Below, piece by piece: positions 6,828-14,407 of a DNA stretch of 14,459 nt; position 1 is the first letter of the stretch; each line of letters opens with the position of its first letter. A program made the position numbers and the translations under genes. Under the pieces are notes generated by a model. The model was not told the DNA's origin, made no database searches, and saw only the letters and a list, made by a program, of their open reading frames with translations. Source of the stretch: Chloroflexota bacterium (GTDB taxonomy: Bacteria; Chloroflexota; UBA5177; JANWHV01). The DNA lies in contig JAICHN010000080.1 in assembly GCA_025924845.1 (NCBI GenBank), positions 1 to 14,459 on the forward strand. Reading direction: 5' to 3'.

Positions 6828-7838
6828 ATGGAAGATACCGAGACCTTTGCCGTGGGGGACTGGGTGCCGCAACATGGAGGTATCGTGCCTGATGCCAGGA
6901 TCGTTTTCAAGACGCACGGTACGCTGAACGGGCGCCGCGACAATGTCGTGCTCTTTCCCACCCATTACGGCGGTACTCACGTGAACAACGAATGGCTGAT
7001 CGGTCCCGGCAAGAGCCTCGATACCGATCGTTATTTCGTAATCGTCCCCAACATGCTGGGCAACGGCGTGTCGTCATCGCCCAGTAACACGGCGCCGCCG
7101 CACGGCGGGCCGTCCTTCCCTCACGTCACCGTGTACGACAACGTCGCTCTTCAGCACCGACTCTTGACCGAGCGTTTCGCCATCACTCGCCTCCAGTTGG
7201 TGATTGGCTTCTCCATGGGTGCGCAGCAAAGTTTCCAATGGGCGGTCAGCTATCCCGACCTGGTAGAGCGCTGCATCCCGATCTGCGGCTCCGCCCGCAC
7301 CGCACCGCACAACTTTGTGTTCCTCGAAGGCGTGGTTGCCGCGCTCCGCTCCGATCCGGCCTGGCACAACGGTGCCTACACCAACCAACCCACGGCCGGG
7401 ATGCGCCTGATGGGGCGGGTTTGGGCCGGGTGGGGCGCCTCCCAAACGTACTTTAGGGAGCATCTCTATCGGCAAGAGGGCTTCACCTCGCTGGAGGATT
7501 ACATGGTGCGCGGCTGGGAGGATGGGTTCGCGCAGGGTGATGCCAACGATCTCCTGACCATGGCCTGGACCTGGCAACATGCCGATGTCGGGGCCACGCC
7601 CGGCCTGGACGGCGACTTTGAGCGCGCCCTGGGGACGATTAAGGCGCGCACCCTGGTTATGCCCTGCGCGACCGATCTCTACTTCCCCCCCGAGGACAGC
7701 GGCATTGAGGTGCGGCATATCCCACATGCCGAGTTACGGCCGATCCCTTCGGTATGGGGCCACCAGGCGGGCGGCGGCGCGGACCCGGCGGCCGCGGCAT
7801 TTATCGACACCGCCGTTCGCGAGTGGCTGGCCCGTTAG
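6828..7838 (+). CDS. Alpha/beta hydrolase of the homoserine O-acetyltransferase (MetX)-like family
   Basis: From ATG 6828 the protein has 336 residues. AGGGAG lies 5 bases upstream; a GTG at 6822 is a less likely start. It is cytosolic and has no signal peptide. Family landmarks are VVLFPTHYGGTHVNNEWLIG (about 40-59), DRYFVIVPNMLGNGVSSSPSN (66-86), the nucleophile elbow GFSMGAQQ with Ser129, the acid segment CATDLYFPPED with probable Asp283, and VWGHQAGG with His312. This triad and the ordering are those of MetX-type acyltransferases. True MetX proteins usually carry GGSMGGMQ at the elbow, so GFSMGAQQ marks the divergent branch annotated as hydrolase or acetyltransferase-like, and methionine synthesis is not implied. 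It is divergent from the ABC operon and followed by a strong hairpin terminator. Substrate unknown. Confidence 0.88.
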   Translation: MEDTETFAVGDWVPQHGGIVPDARIVFKTHGTLNGRRDNVVLFPTHYGGTHVNNEWLIGPGKSLDTDRYFVIVPNMLGNGVSSSPSNTAPPHGGPSFPHVTVYDNVALQHRLLTERFAITRLQLVIGFSMGAQQSFQWAVSYPDLVERCIPICGSARTAPHNFVFLEGVVAALRSDPAWHNGAYTNQPTAGMRLMGRVWAGWGASQTYFREHLYRQEGFTSLEDYMVRGWEDGFAQGDANDLLTMAWTWQHADVGATPGLDGDFERALGTIKARTLVMPCATDLYFPPEDSGIEVRHIPHAELRPIPSVWGHQAGGGADPAAAAFIDTAVREWLAR

Positions 7839-7860
7839 CCTGGGGCCAGCCTAAGAGTGC

Positions 7861-7901
7861 GAGGCGATTGGGTGAGGGTGGGCACCTCACCCAATCGCCT
7901 C
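7861..7901. terminator. Bidirectional hairpin terminator between convergent genes
   Basis: GAGGCGATTGGGTGAGG (7861-7877) pairs perfectly with CCTCACCCAATCGCCTC (7885-7901) around a 7-base loop. It sits 23 bases after the hydrolase stop codon and 25 bases from the stop of the convergent exported-protein gene. No long T-run follows on either side, so it may act as a GC-rich, bidirectional terminator. Confidence 0.75.
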
Positions 7902-7925
7902 ACCGATGCTCTAAAATCGGTCGGT

Positions 7926-8684
7926 TCAGTACCTCGTCACCTGCACCTGATCAACTTCGTCGAAATCAGTGGGAGGTGACCCGCCAATGACTTGCCCCAA
8001 AGCGGTATCATCGTAGTGCCCGGGCACGGCCGGGATCGGCAACGCCTGTGGATAGGGTCCGTTCCACCCACTATACGGATAGAAGCCGTTCGCTTCAATG
8101 GCTGGAGCCCGCACCGGGTTATGCACCACTTGGGGTCCCGATTGCCCGTAGAAGGTTACCCACTCGTCGGTGATCCACAATACGGGCAAGATCGTCCCAT
8201 TGGCCGGGGCGAAATATCCCGTGCCGTGGCCTGTCATCCGGCAGACGCCGCTTATGGGTGTCCCGGCAAAGAACCGCGCATTGCACCGCGGGCTGATCGT
8301 CTTGCTGTTGTCCGTAATCATCCGTTCAGATTGAAAGGTAAACCGACCTTTGGCATCGCTGTCGGCGAGGATCGTGGCTACCTGGGTATAGGCACCCGGC
8401 ACACCGGTTTTCATTTGATCGCAAAGAGCTACGTCCGATTCAGCACAAAAGGCGAAGAACTGGAACATCCAGTGTCCCGCGAAGGACCTAGCGCCGCTCG
8501 CCGCGGTTGCAACAGCCCGCGAATTCGCCGGGTCGTGACTGTCCGACGTCCCATTCAAGGCAGTAGCACCGAATATCGTCAGGGCAAGAGCACCAATCAA
8601 GACCAGAGGAAACGTCCGCCCCCTGACGAGCCAACACACGAGGCGAATCCACATCCATATACCCAGCTTCCTGCCGCTTTCCAT
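7926..8684 (-). CDS. Unrecognised membrane-anchored or exported protein
   Basis: I do not recognise this 252-residue protein. A short basic N-terminus is followed by one hydrophobic segment, FPLVLIGALALTIFGATAL (about 25-43), with no clear cleavage site, so it is either anchored or secreted. The remaining 200 residues are Gly-, Pro- and aromatic-rich and contain four cysteines (80, 88, 134, 148) that could form two disulphides outside the cell. The last third has YPYSGWNGPYPQALPIP and an acidic C-terminus. The start is supported by AGGGA 8 bases upstream. A 320-codon open frame on the opposite strand covers the gene, but only this strand shows a signal anchor, a ribosome binding site and a balanced composition. 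It is convergent with the hydrolase and divergent from the MFS gene, so it is probably monocistronic. Confidence 0.7.
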   Translation of the reverse strand: MESGRKLGIWMWIRLVCWLVRGRTFPLVLIGALALTIFGATALNGTSDSHDPANSRAVATAASGARSFAGHWMFQFFAFCAESDVALCDQMKTGVPGAYTQVATILADSDAKGRFTFQSERMITDNSKTISPRCNARFFAGTPISGVCRMTGHGTGYFAPANGTILPVLWITDEWVTFYGQSGPQVVHNPVRAPAIEANGFYPYSGWNGPYPQALPIPAVPGHYDDTALGQVIGGSPPTDFDEVDQVQVTRY

Positions 8685-8932
8685 AACCGTGATCCCTTCC
8701 CTGATCTGTGCGCCATAGGGCTCATACTATCCCGGTTCCTATGGTTGCGCCAGATCCCGGACTCCCTCGGCACGCTCACTCCAGATCGAAGAGAAGCTTA
8801 TGAGCGCGCCGACGCGCCCCCTCCCATCGGCGCCTCACTGCACCCGGCCCATGTAGTACACTTCCTGTCCGAGCCGAGGCGCGTGCCGATTCCTCTTAGC
8901 GCGCCCGGGGCAGAGGTGCGGGGAGTAGCCAT

Positions 8933-8959
8933 ATGCCGACTCAGCATGCGATAGCCTAG
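8933..8959 (+). other. In-frame mini-ORF (MPTQHAIA) directly before the MFS transporter
   Basis: ATG at 8933 is preceded by GGGGAG (8920-8925) at 7 bases and followed by seven codons and a TAG. The stop is three bases before the GTG of the transporter and in the same frame. It may be a leader whose translation delivers ribosomes to the GTG, or the original first codons of the transporter cut by a nonsense change. The sequence alone cannot decide. Confidence 0.4.
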
Positions 8960-8962
8960 CCG

Positions 8963-10189
8963 GTGACTACACCTCCGTGGCGTCCCTCCCGGCGCGTGCT
9001 GCTGGTGCTGGTCGCGGCCTACTGGGCCTACCTGGTCAACGGTATCGTCAACAGCGAGATTGGACCGTCGTTACTTGGCATGGTCCACTCGTTCCATCTT
9101 GATCTGGCTGCCGCGGGCGCGATTTTCAGCGCCCAGTTTATCGGCTATTTGCCCGGCGCCCTGATTGGCGGCATGGCGGCCGACCGCTGGGGCTACCGCG
9201 CGGTGCTCGTTCCCGCTACCTTGCTGGTCGCGCTGGGGACAGGATGTACGCCCCTGGTCGGCAGCTGGGCCGTGGTGATCGTCCTGACCGCCGTGGCCGG
9301 CTTCGGGTTCGGCGCCTCCGATTCGCTGTGCAACGCCATGGTCGCCGCCGAGGTACCCGGTGAGGGGGCAGGCGCCCTGAATCTACTGCACACCTTCTTC
9401 GGGCTGGGCGCGTTGATTGGCCCGCTGCTGGTGGGCGCGCTGCTCGCCTCGCCCGGCGGCTGGCACGCCGTCTTCCTGACCTCGGGCGCGCTGGCCGGCT
9501 CGTGTACCGTCCTGTTCTTCCTGGTGCCTCTCCCCATGCCTCCCCATCTGACCGTGCCCGCCGCCATGCCCATCCTGCCGATCGCGTCCATCCGCCGCGT
9601 ATCCCTGTTTGACCTCCGCGTGTGGCTTGTGGCGGGCCTGCTCTTTCTCTTCGTGGGTATGGAGCAACTGGTGGGCGGCTGGGCTCCCACCTATCTCCAT
9701 CGCATCCTGGGCGCTCATACCGATGTCGCGGCGCGTAGCGTTGCCCTCTACTGGGCAGCGGTGACGCTCGGCCGGATCCTGGCAAGCATGATGGCCCTCC
9801 GTCTATCCAACGCGCGGCTGTTGGGCGGCAGCGCGGTCCTGGCTCTCGTTGCCCTCACGGCCCTGTCGGTGGCCGGCGCAGTCAGCCCGGCCCTCGTTGC
9901 CCTGGGCGCCGTGGGCCTGGGCTTTGCCGCGACCTACCCCACCATCATGGCGATCACCTCGGCCGCCTATCCGCGCCGGTTCGCCACCCTGGCCGGCTTC
10001 CTGGTCGCGGCGGGCGGCCTCGGCGGCATCCTATTTCCCTGGTTGGGCGGGGTGGTCGGCCAGGCGTGGGGTCTACGCGGCACCATGTGGCTGGGCACGG
10101 GCCTGGCGGCGGCCATGCTCATCCTTTTCGTGGTTTTCATCCGGGTGCATCGGTCGGTGGAGGAGGGATATCAGGAGCGAATATCATGA
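8963..10189 (+). CDS. Major facilitator superfamily (MFS) transporter, 12 membrane segments
   Basis: This is an inner-membrane secondary transporter of 408 residues, normal for the superfamily. About twelve hydrophobic helices can be counted in two halves, separated by a loop near residues 190-215. Motif A in the first cytoplasmic loop reads GGMAADRWGYR. The segments NLLHTFFGLGALIGPLLVG and the glycine-rich helix near 330-380 (GLGFAATYPTIMAITSAAYP) resemble the sugar/fucose-permease-like group, but substrate and direction of transport cannot be assigned. The first possible start after the preceding in-frame stop is GTG 8963, which has no ribosome binding site of its own. A strong site lies instead before a mini-ORF at 8933. 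Its stop overlaps a further small ORF at 10186. Confidence 0.9.
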   Translation: MTTPPWRPSRRVLLVLVAAYWAYLVNGIVNSEIGPSLLGMVHSFHLDLAAAGAIFSAQFIGYLPGALIGGMAADRWGYRAVLVPATLLVALGTGCTPLVGSWAVVIVLTAVAGFGFGASDSLCNAMVAAEVPGEGAGALNLLHTFFGLGALIGPLLVGALLASPGGWHAVFLTSGALAGSCTVLFFLVPLPMPPHLTVPAAMPILPIASIRRVSLFDLRVWLVAGLLFLFVGMEQLVGGWAPTYLHRILGAHTDVAARSVALYWAAVTLGRILASMMALRLSNARLLGGSAVLALVALTALSVAGAVSPALVALGAVGLGFAATYPTIMAITSAAYPRRFATLAGFLVAAGGLGGILFPWLGGVVGQAWGLRGTMWLGTGLAAAMLILFVVFIRVHRSVEEGYQERIS

Positions 10190-10239
10190 CCACGAACCTT
10201 TCCAATTTCTCACAGCTATCCTGCCGTGACTGTCTATGA
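10186..10239 (+). CDS. Possible 17-residue small protein coupled to the MFS gene
   Basis: ATG 10186 overlaps the TGA of the transporter as ATGA and has AGGAG about 8 bases upstream. The frame reads MTTNLSNFSQLSCRDCL and then stops. ATGA overlaps usually mark coupled translation, and the peptide carries a CRDC motif, but it is too short for its composition to be informative. It could equally be chance. Confidence 0.25.
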   Translation: MTTNLSNFSQLSCRDCL

Positions 10240-10269
10240 TGATCTCACTGTCTCGCCCGTCATCTTTGG

Positions 10270-10303
10270 GTGATACGCCCGTGATACGCGCGGCGAATAG
10301 GGT
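10270..10303 (+). promoter_or_regulatory. Candidate SARP-type activator site and promoter upstream of the 144-residue protein gene
   Basis: GTGATACG occurs at 10270-10277 and again at 10281-10288, an 11-base period (one helical turn). The second GATACGC heptamer (10283-10289) is followed by exactly 8 bases and then TAGGGT (10298-10303), a -10-like box. No -35 consensus is present. SARP-family activators are known to bind heptamer repeats spaced by 11 or 22 bases, the last being 8 bases from the -10 box, so this is the expected layout. The same layout occurs at 14291-14324. Transcription would start near 10310, about 40 bases before the gene. Confidence 0.65.
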
Positions 10304-10350
10304 AAGGCGGTGAGTCGTTCCATGTCTTAACAGAGGAGGGTAGCGCCCAT

Positions 10351-10785
10351 ATGGCCGTCAGCGAGCAGAGAGGTACCACCCTGGAAGTAGAGTTGCGCCC
10401 CGGCGTCCCCGGCTGTATCACGCTGCCCCTGGCGCTGATGTCGCTAGGCGCGATCCCGCTCCTCATGCGTTGGAACGAGCGGCGCTTTGTCCGCCGGATG
10501 GACGAACAAGGCGTAGAAACGCGCGGGGGCAAACGGATCGCCTGGCAGGAGTTCACGCGTATTGAGCGCGCCCAGACCTCCATACGGTCCGGCCGGACCG
10601 CCTTGCAGACGCGTATCTCCGACGACATCTACGCATCGAAAGGCCGTGGCCTCTCGGACGAGTATCTGTTGGAGTCCCCCCGGGGGCGCGTTTCCGTGCC
10701 GCTGTGGCGGACGAAGAACAGGGATGCGGTACGCGCGTTCACCCTCGAGCACCTGCCGGCGCACCTGCTTCCGCCGCGCCGGTAA
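10351..10785 (+). CDS. Small membrane-anchored protein, possibly PH-like fold, unknown function
   Basis: This 144-residue protein has one hydrophobic segment (ITLPLALMSLGAIPLLM, about 23-39) followed by a basic, cytosolic-looking domain. The stretch RRMDEQGVETRGGKRIAWQE (48-67) resembles the strand pattern of small bacterial PH-like membrane proteins, where a turn with Gly is followed by a Trp in the next strand. That is a resemblance by eye, not a domain match. The ATG is supported by GAGGAGGG 10 bases upstream. The gene has its own candidate promoter with a tandem GTGATACG site and is convergent with the large AfsR-like regulator, so it may be a target of that regulator. I do not know its function. 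Confidence 0.75.
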   Translation: MAVSEQRGTTLEVELRPGVPGCITLPLALMSLGAIPLLMRWNERRFVRRMDEQGVETRGGKRIAWQEFTRIERAQTSIRSGRTALQTRISDDIYASKGRGLSDEYLLESPRGRVSVPLWRTKNRDAVRAFTLEHLPAHLLPPRR

Positions 10786-10918
10786 CGTCGTAGTGACCGG
10801 CCACTGCCGGCACGATAACGGGGCTTACGTCTGAGTGGAGGCAGGGGCACGCCTTGCCTTCAGCGATGTCCGTCTCAGGTTGATCAGCGCGCTGCAAGAT
10901 GCAATATTTCCAGTTTGC

Positions 10919-13900
10919 TCAGGCGAGCGCCGCCGCCGTCGCCTGCTCGATTGCTAGGGCCTCCCCTGCCGCCCAAGCGGCGCTGAATGCCTCCGCGCCA
11001 AGTGCGGCGCGCACGGTGTGTATCGTTTCCTCGTGCTCAAGCGATTCCCCCCCGGTCAACACAACGCCGAGCGTCTCGCGCAGGCGCTCGGCGGCGCCAA
11101 GCAGGTAGGCAGCTTGCCGCGGGTCACCCTGGGCCGCGACCCCGCTCGCCATACTCTCCAGGCCGTAAGCCGTCAGGCTCCTGGCCCCCATCGCCGTTGC
11201 CAACTCAAGAGCCTGGCGATAGCGAGCCAGGGCCTGCGTGGTATCACCACGCCGGTGCAGGGTCCTTCCCAGGTCGATCAACGCGTTACAGATGCCTTCT
11301 TTCTCTCCCACTTGCCGCGTCAGAGCCAGGCTCTCGGTATATAGGCGCTCGGCCTGGCTGTACTCGCCTTGCCGATAGGCCAGGTGCCCCAGCTTGGCCG
11401 CCGCACTGCTGATGCCCTGGAGGTCTCCCATGTCCCGAAACAGGGAAAGACTTTCCTCCAGAAGCTTCTTCGCCTGGGCAAATTCGGCCCGCGGCTGGGC
11501 CGGGTTCCCCAGGTTGCCGAGCGCCATGGCGATCCCCGTGGTATCGCCCAATTCCCGGAACAGGGAAAGGCTCTCTCGATGCAGGGCCGCCCCCCGCTCG
11601 TAGTCTCCTTGCCGCTCCATCACGCTCCCCAGGTTGCTCATAGCGATTGCGCTGTTGAGCATATGGCCCAGGTCGCGGTTCAACGCCAGCGCCTCCTCGA
11701 AGAGCGCCCGCGCCCGCCGGTAGTCGCCCTGGGACCTGGCAACACAACCCAGATTCGACAGCGCCGTGGCGACGCCGCCGCGATCCTCGAGCCCACGCCG
11801 CAGAGATAAGCTTTCCTCGAAGGCGGTCATCGCCTGCCCATACTCCCCCAGCGACCAGGCGACAAGGCCCATCCCGTTGAGTGAGTTGGCGATGCCGCGC
11901 TCATCGTTCAGTTCCCTGAATAGCGCCAGACCCTGGCGGTGAAGGAGTCCCGCCTCTGCAAAGTCGCCGTGCCGATGCGCCAGGTTGCCGGCGCCCCAGA
12001 GCGCCGAGGCCCGCGTGCCGATCGGCGCGCCCTCGTCCGCGGCCAGGGCGCGCTCCAGCCACCGCCGCCCTTCCGCCAGATGACCATGCACCAGCCAGAA
12101 GCGCCACAAGGCGCCGGCTAGGCGCAGTCCGGAGGTGGGGTGCTGCTTCTCCTGTATGCTCCAGGTGAGCGCGGTACGGAGGTTGTCGTGCTCGGTGTCC
12201 AGCCGGGTGACCCATCTCTGTTGCTCTGGGCCTGTCAGGGCGAGCGCCGCCTCCTCGGCCAGCGCCACGCACCACTCCAGATGCCGATGCCGCGTCACGT
12301 CCTGTTCACCCACCTCGGTCAGCCGTTCCAGCCCATACTGCCGCATGGTCTCCAACAGTCCATAGCGCGCTTCGCCGTCCGCCGTCTCATAGACCTGGGC
12401 CAGGGACTTAGCGATCAGCCCGTCCAGCAGCTCCGCGGGCATGCCCGCCTCGCTCTCTAAGGGGCACCCCTCGTCGGCGTAGACGATTGCCGCCGCCCGT
12501 GCCGTCCATCCGCCGACAAACACCGCCAGCCGCCGCAGAAGCGCCTGCTCCTCCTTCCCCAGCAGATCCCAACTCCAGTCCAGGGCCGCGCGGAGGGTCT
12601 GGTGGCGGGGCAGCGCCCCACGATTGCCGACGATCAGCAGGCCGAAGCGATCGCCCAAGCGCTCGGCCAGCTGCTCCATGGTAAGGGTTGCCGCTCGTGC
12701 CGCCGCCAGTTCCAGCGCCAGGGGCAGCCCGTCCAACTGCCGGCAGATTTGGGCTACCGTCGCCGCGTTGCGCTCGGTAAGCGCAAAGCCCGGCCGCACG
12801 CCGCGCACCCGTTCGACCAAAAGCTGTACGGCCTCCGCCTGGGCCAGTTGGGCGAGCGAGGATCCGGCCCCCATGATCGGCAACGAGAGCGGCGGAACCG
12901 GCCAGACCGACTCCCCGGCGAGACCCAGCCGTTCTCGGCTGGTGGCGAGGACCCGCAACTCAGGACATGCCCGCAACAGGGCATAGGCCATCTCGGCGCA
13001 CGCCTCCAGCACCTGCTCGCAGTTATCCAATACCAGCAGGGTGCGACGATCCGCGAGGTGGTGGGCGAGGGTGTCCAGAAGAGGGCGGCCCGGCTCTTCG
13101 CGCAGCCCCAGGATCCGTGCCGTTGCCCGCGTCACGTCGGCGCCGCTGCCGACCGGGGCCAACTCGACCAGGCGGACCTCGATGGAGCCTGTCGCGACGC
13201 GCTCCTCGGCCAGGGCTAGAGCCAGGCGAGTCTTGCCACAGCCGCCTGGGCCGGTGAGGGTGAGGAGGCGAGTGCGATCCAGCAGTTGGCGCAATTCGGC
13301 CTGTTCCCATGAACGCCCGACAAAGCTGGAGAGCGCGGCGGGCAGGTTATGGCGCGGGGTATCCGGCGCGGCGCGGACCTCGGTCTCGGTCGGACTGCCT
13401 GCCGGCGGGGTGGTCGGTTCCAGCAAGGCGGCGTGCAGAGCAGCCGTCTCCGGGCTGGGCGATACCCCGAGTTCCTCGCGGAGCGCCGTGATCAGGGCGT
13501 GCTCGGCGCGCAGGGCCTCGGCTCGGCGGCCCTGCGCGCCCAGCAGCCGCATCAGCGCGCGCCCCACTTCCTCATCGATCGGGTCCTCGGCCAGGACGGC
13601 GCGCAGCCGTTCCTCGGTGCTTGTCTCGCCCTGGGCGGTCAGGGCGAGCAGTACCTGCCGGTGCAGTCGGGCCAGGGATGATCGCCGTACCACCGCCCAC
13701 TCCTCATAGGGCAGGTTGGGGAGCAGCGGACCGGCATAGAGCGCCAGGGCTCGCTGCAAGGATGCCGGGTCATTACCGACCAGACCGGCTTCGGCTTCGG
13801 CCTCGAACTGGTCGACATCCAGCACCAGGTCGAGGCAGGGATCAAGGGCTAGGCCGGCATCGAGGCGCACCACCGGGTTCGGGGCGGCGCGGTCGGAGAG

Positions 13901-14170
13901 GGCAAGGCGGATACCGCCCAGCACGGCGCGGAGGTTGACGGCGGCAGCCTGGGGATCCTGTTCGGGCCAGAGCAACTCCAGAATACTGTCCACGGGCAGC
14001 CGATGACCGGGGTCGGCGAGCAAGCGGAGCAGGAGCAGCAAGCTCTTGCGGCGGCGAAACGCGGTTTCCGGGAGGGGCCGGCCATCGTAGCGAAAGGTGA
14101 CGCCGCCCAGCAGCCGCGCCTCGAAGCGGCGCACGGCACGCCGGTCGGCGGGCACCTGAGTCTTGAGCAT
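10919..14170 (-). CDS. AfsR/SARP-type transcriptional regulator with BTAD, NB-ARC ATPase and TPR domains
   Basis: A 1083-residue cytosolic regulator. Residues about 16-95 form an OmpR-type winged helix with LLWPEQDPQAAAVNLRAVLG. Residues about 105-255 form the bacterial transcriptional activation domain (BTAD) typical of SARPs. After a Pro/Thr-rich linker comes an NB-ARC/STAND ATPase with Walker A GPGGCGKT (about 306-313), Walker B RTLLVLDNCEQ, sensor LRVLATSRERLGLAGESVW and GLPLALELAAARAATL. Residues about 720-1012 hold roughly seven TPR repeats of 40 residues. The end carries the LLGAAERLRETLGVVL and FSAAWAAGEALAIEQA tail common in such proteins. The fifth TPR is degenerate (GNPAQPRAEF). 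The start ATG 14170 has AAGGAAGAG upstream. STAND regulators are generally held off until ligand and ATP allow oligomerisation; the signal here is unknown. Candidate target sites lie at 10270 and 14291. Confidence 0.93.
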   Translation of the reverse strand: MLKTQVPADRRAVRRFEARLLGGVTFRYDGRPLPETAFRRRKSLLLLLRLLADPGHRLPVDSILELLWPEQDPQAAAVNLRAVLGGIRLALSDRAAPNPVVRLDAGLALDPCLDLVLDVDQFEAEAEAGLVGNDPASLQRALALYAGPLLPNLPYEEWAVVRRSSLARLHRQVLLALTAQGETSTEERLRAVLAEDPIDEEVGRALMRLLGAQGRRAEALRAEHALITALREELGVSPSPETAALHAALLEPTTPPAGSPTETEVRAAPDTPRHNLPAALSSFVGRSWEQAELRQLLDRTRLLTLTGPGGCGKTRLALALAEERVATGSIEVRLVELAPVGSGADVTRATARILGLREEPGRPLLDTLAHHLADRRTLLVLDNCEQVLEACAEMAYALLRACPELRVLATSRERLGLAGESVWPVPPLSLPIMGAGSSLAQLAQAEAVQLLVERVRGVRPGFALTERNAATVAQICRQLDGLPLALELAAARAATLTMEQLAERLGDRFGLLIVGNRGALPRHQTLRAALDWSWDLLGKEEQALLRRLAVFVGGWTARAAAIVYADEGCPLESEAGMPAELLDGLIAKSLAQVYETADGEARYGLLETMRQYGLERLTEVGEQDVTRHRHLEWCVALAEEAALALTGPEQQRWVTRLDTEHDNLRTALTWSIQEKQHPTSGLRLAGALWRFWLVHGHLAEGRRWLERALAADEGAPIGTRASALWGAGNLAHRHGDFAEAGLLHRQGLALFRELNDERGIANSLNGMGLVAWSLGEYGQAMTAFEESLSLRRGLEDRGGVATALSNLGCVARSQGDYRRARALFEEALALNRDLGHMLNSAIAMSNLGSVMERQGDYERGAALHRESLSLFRELGDTTGIAMALGNLGNPAQPRAEFAQAKKLLEESLSLFRDMGDLQGISSAAAKLGHLAYRQGEYSQAERLYTESLALTRQVGEKEGICNALIDLGRTLHRRGDTTQALARYRQALELATAMGARSLTAYGLESMASGVAAQGDPRQAAYLLGAAERLRETLGVVLTGGESLEHEETIHTVRAALGAEAFSAAWAAGEALAIEQATAAALA

Positions 14171-14208
14171 TGCGATGTCTCTTCCTTAGCGGGTGCTCGA
14201 TAGGCCCA

Positions 14209-14219
14209 GTGTACTACAC
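14209..14219. promoter_or_regulatory. Short inverted repeat GTGTA-C-TACAC before the regulator gene
   Basis: Five-base arms flank one central base, about 40 bases upstream of the regulator start codon. It may overlap the regulator's own promoter, but no convincing -35/-10 pair was identified, so the function is open. Confidence 0.25.
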
Positions 14220-14290
14220 ATCGGACGCGGTTCGGCACATGGATCCGCCGTGGGCCGTGATCTGAAAATCGCTCTGCCCCTGACCCGTTA

Positions 14291-14324
14291 GTGATACGTG
14301 CGTGATACGCGTGCTCTGTAGAGT
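14291..14324 (+). promoter_or_regulatory. Candidate SARP-type activator site and promoter upstream of the partial plus-strand gene
   Basis: GTGATACG occurs at 14291-14298 and 14302-14309 (11-base period). The second GATACGC heptamer (14304-14310) is followed by exactly 8 bases and TAGAGT (14319-14324). Spacing and spelling match the site at 10270-10303. It points toward the gene at 14408, away from the regulator at 10919-14170, and lies in the regulator's own upstream region, so it could serve both. Confidence 0.65.
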
Positions 14325-14407
14325 GAGCATCGAGCATGGGCCGCGCGCCCGTTCGATAAACGTTGGCGGCGTGAAGCGCGGCCGGCATAGACAGAGGGAG
14401 ACACGTT

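Noticed and set aside
7992..8954. A 320-codon plus-strand open frame opposite the exported-protein gene
   Set aside because: It has no signal, domain or ribosome binding site and its composition is that of a GC-rich antisense frame. The minus-strand frame has a signal anchor and a good start.
10786..10918. Possible terminator between the convergent small gene and the regulator
   Set aside because: Only short, bulged GC pairings such as GGCAGG/CCTTGCC were found, with no T-run.
11150..12020. Approximately 120-base periodic repetition in the DNA
   Set aside because: It reflects the 40-residue TPR units of the regulator, not a DNA repeat array or CRISPR.
12602..13709. Long plus-strand frames opposite the regulator's ATPase and BTAD regions
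   Set aside because: They are antisense shadows; the minus-strand frame has complete Walker motifs and BTAD.
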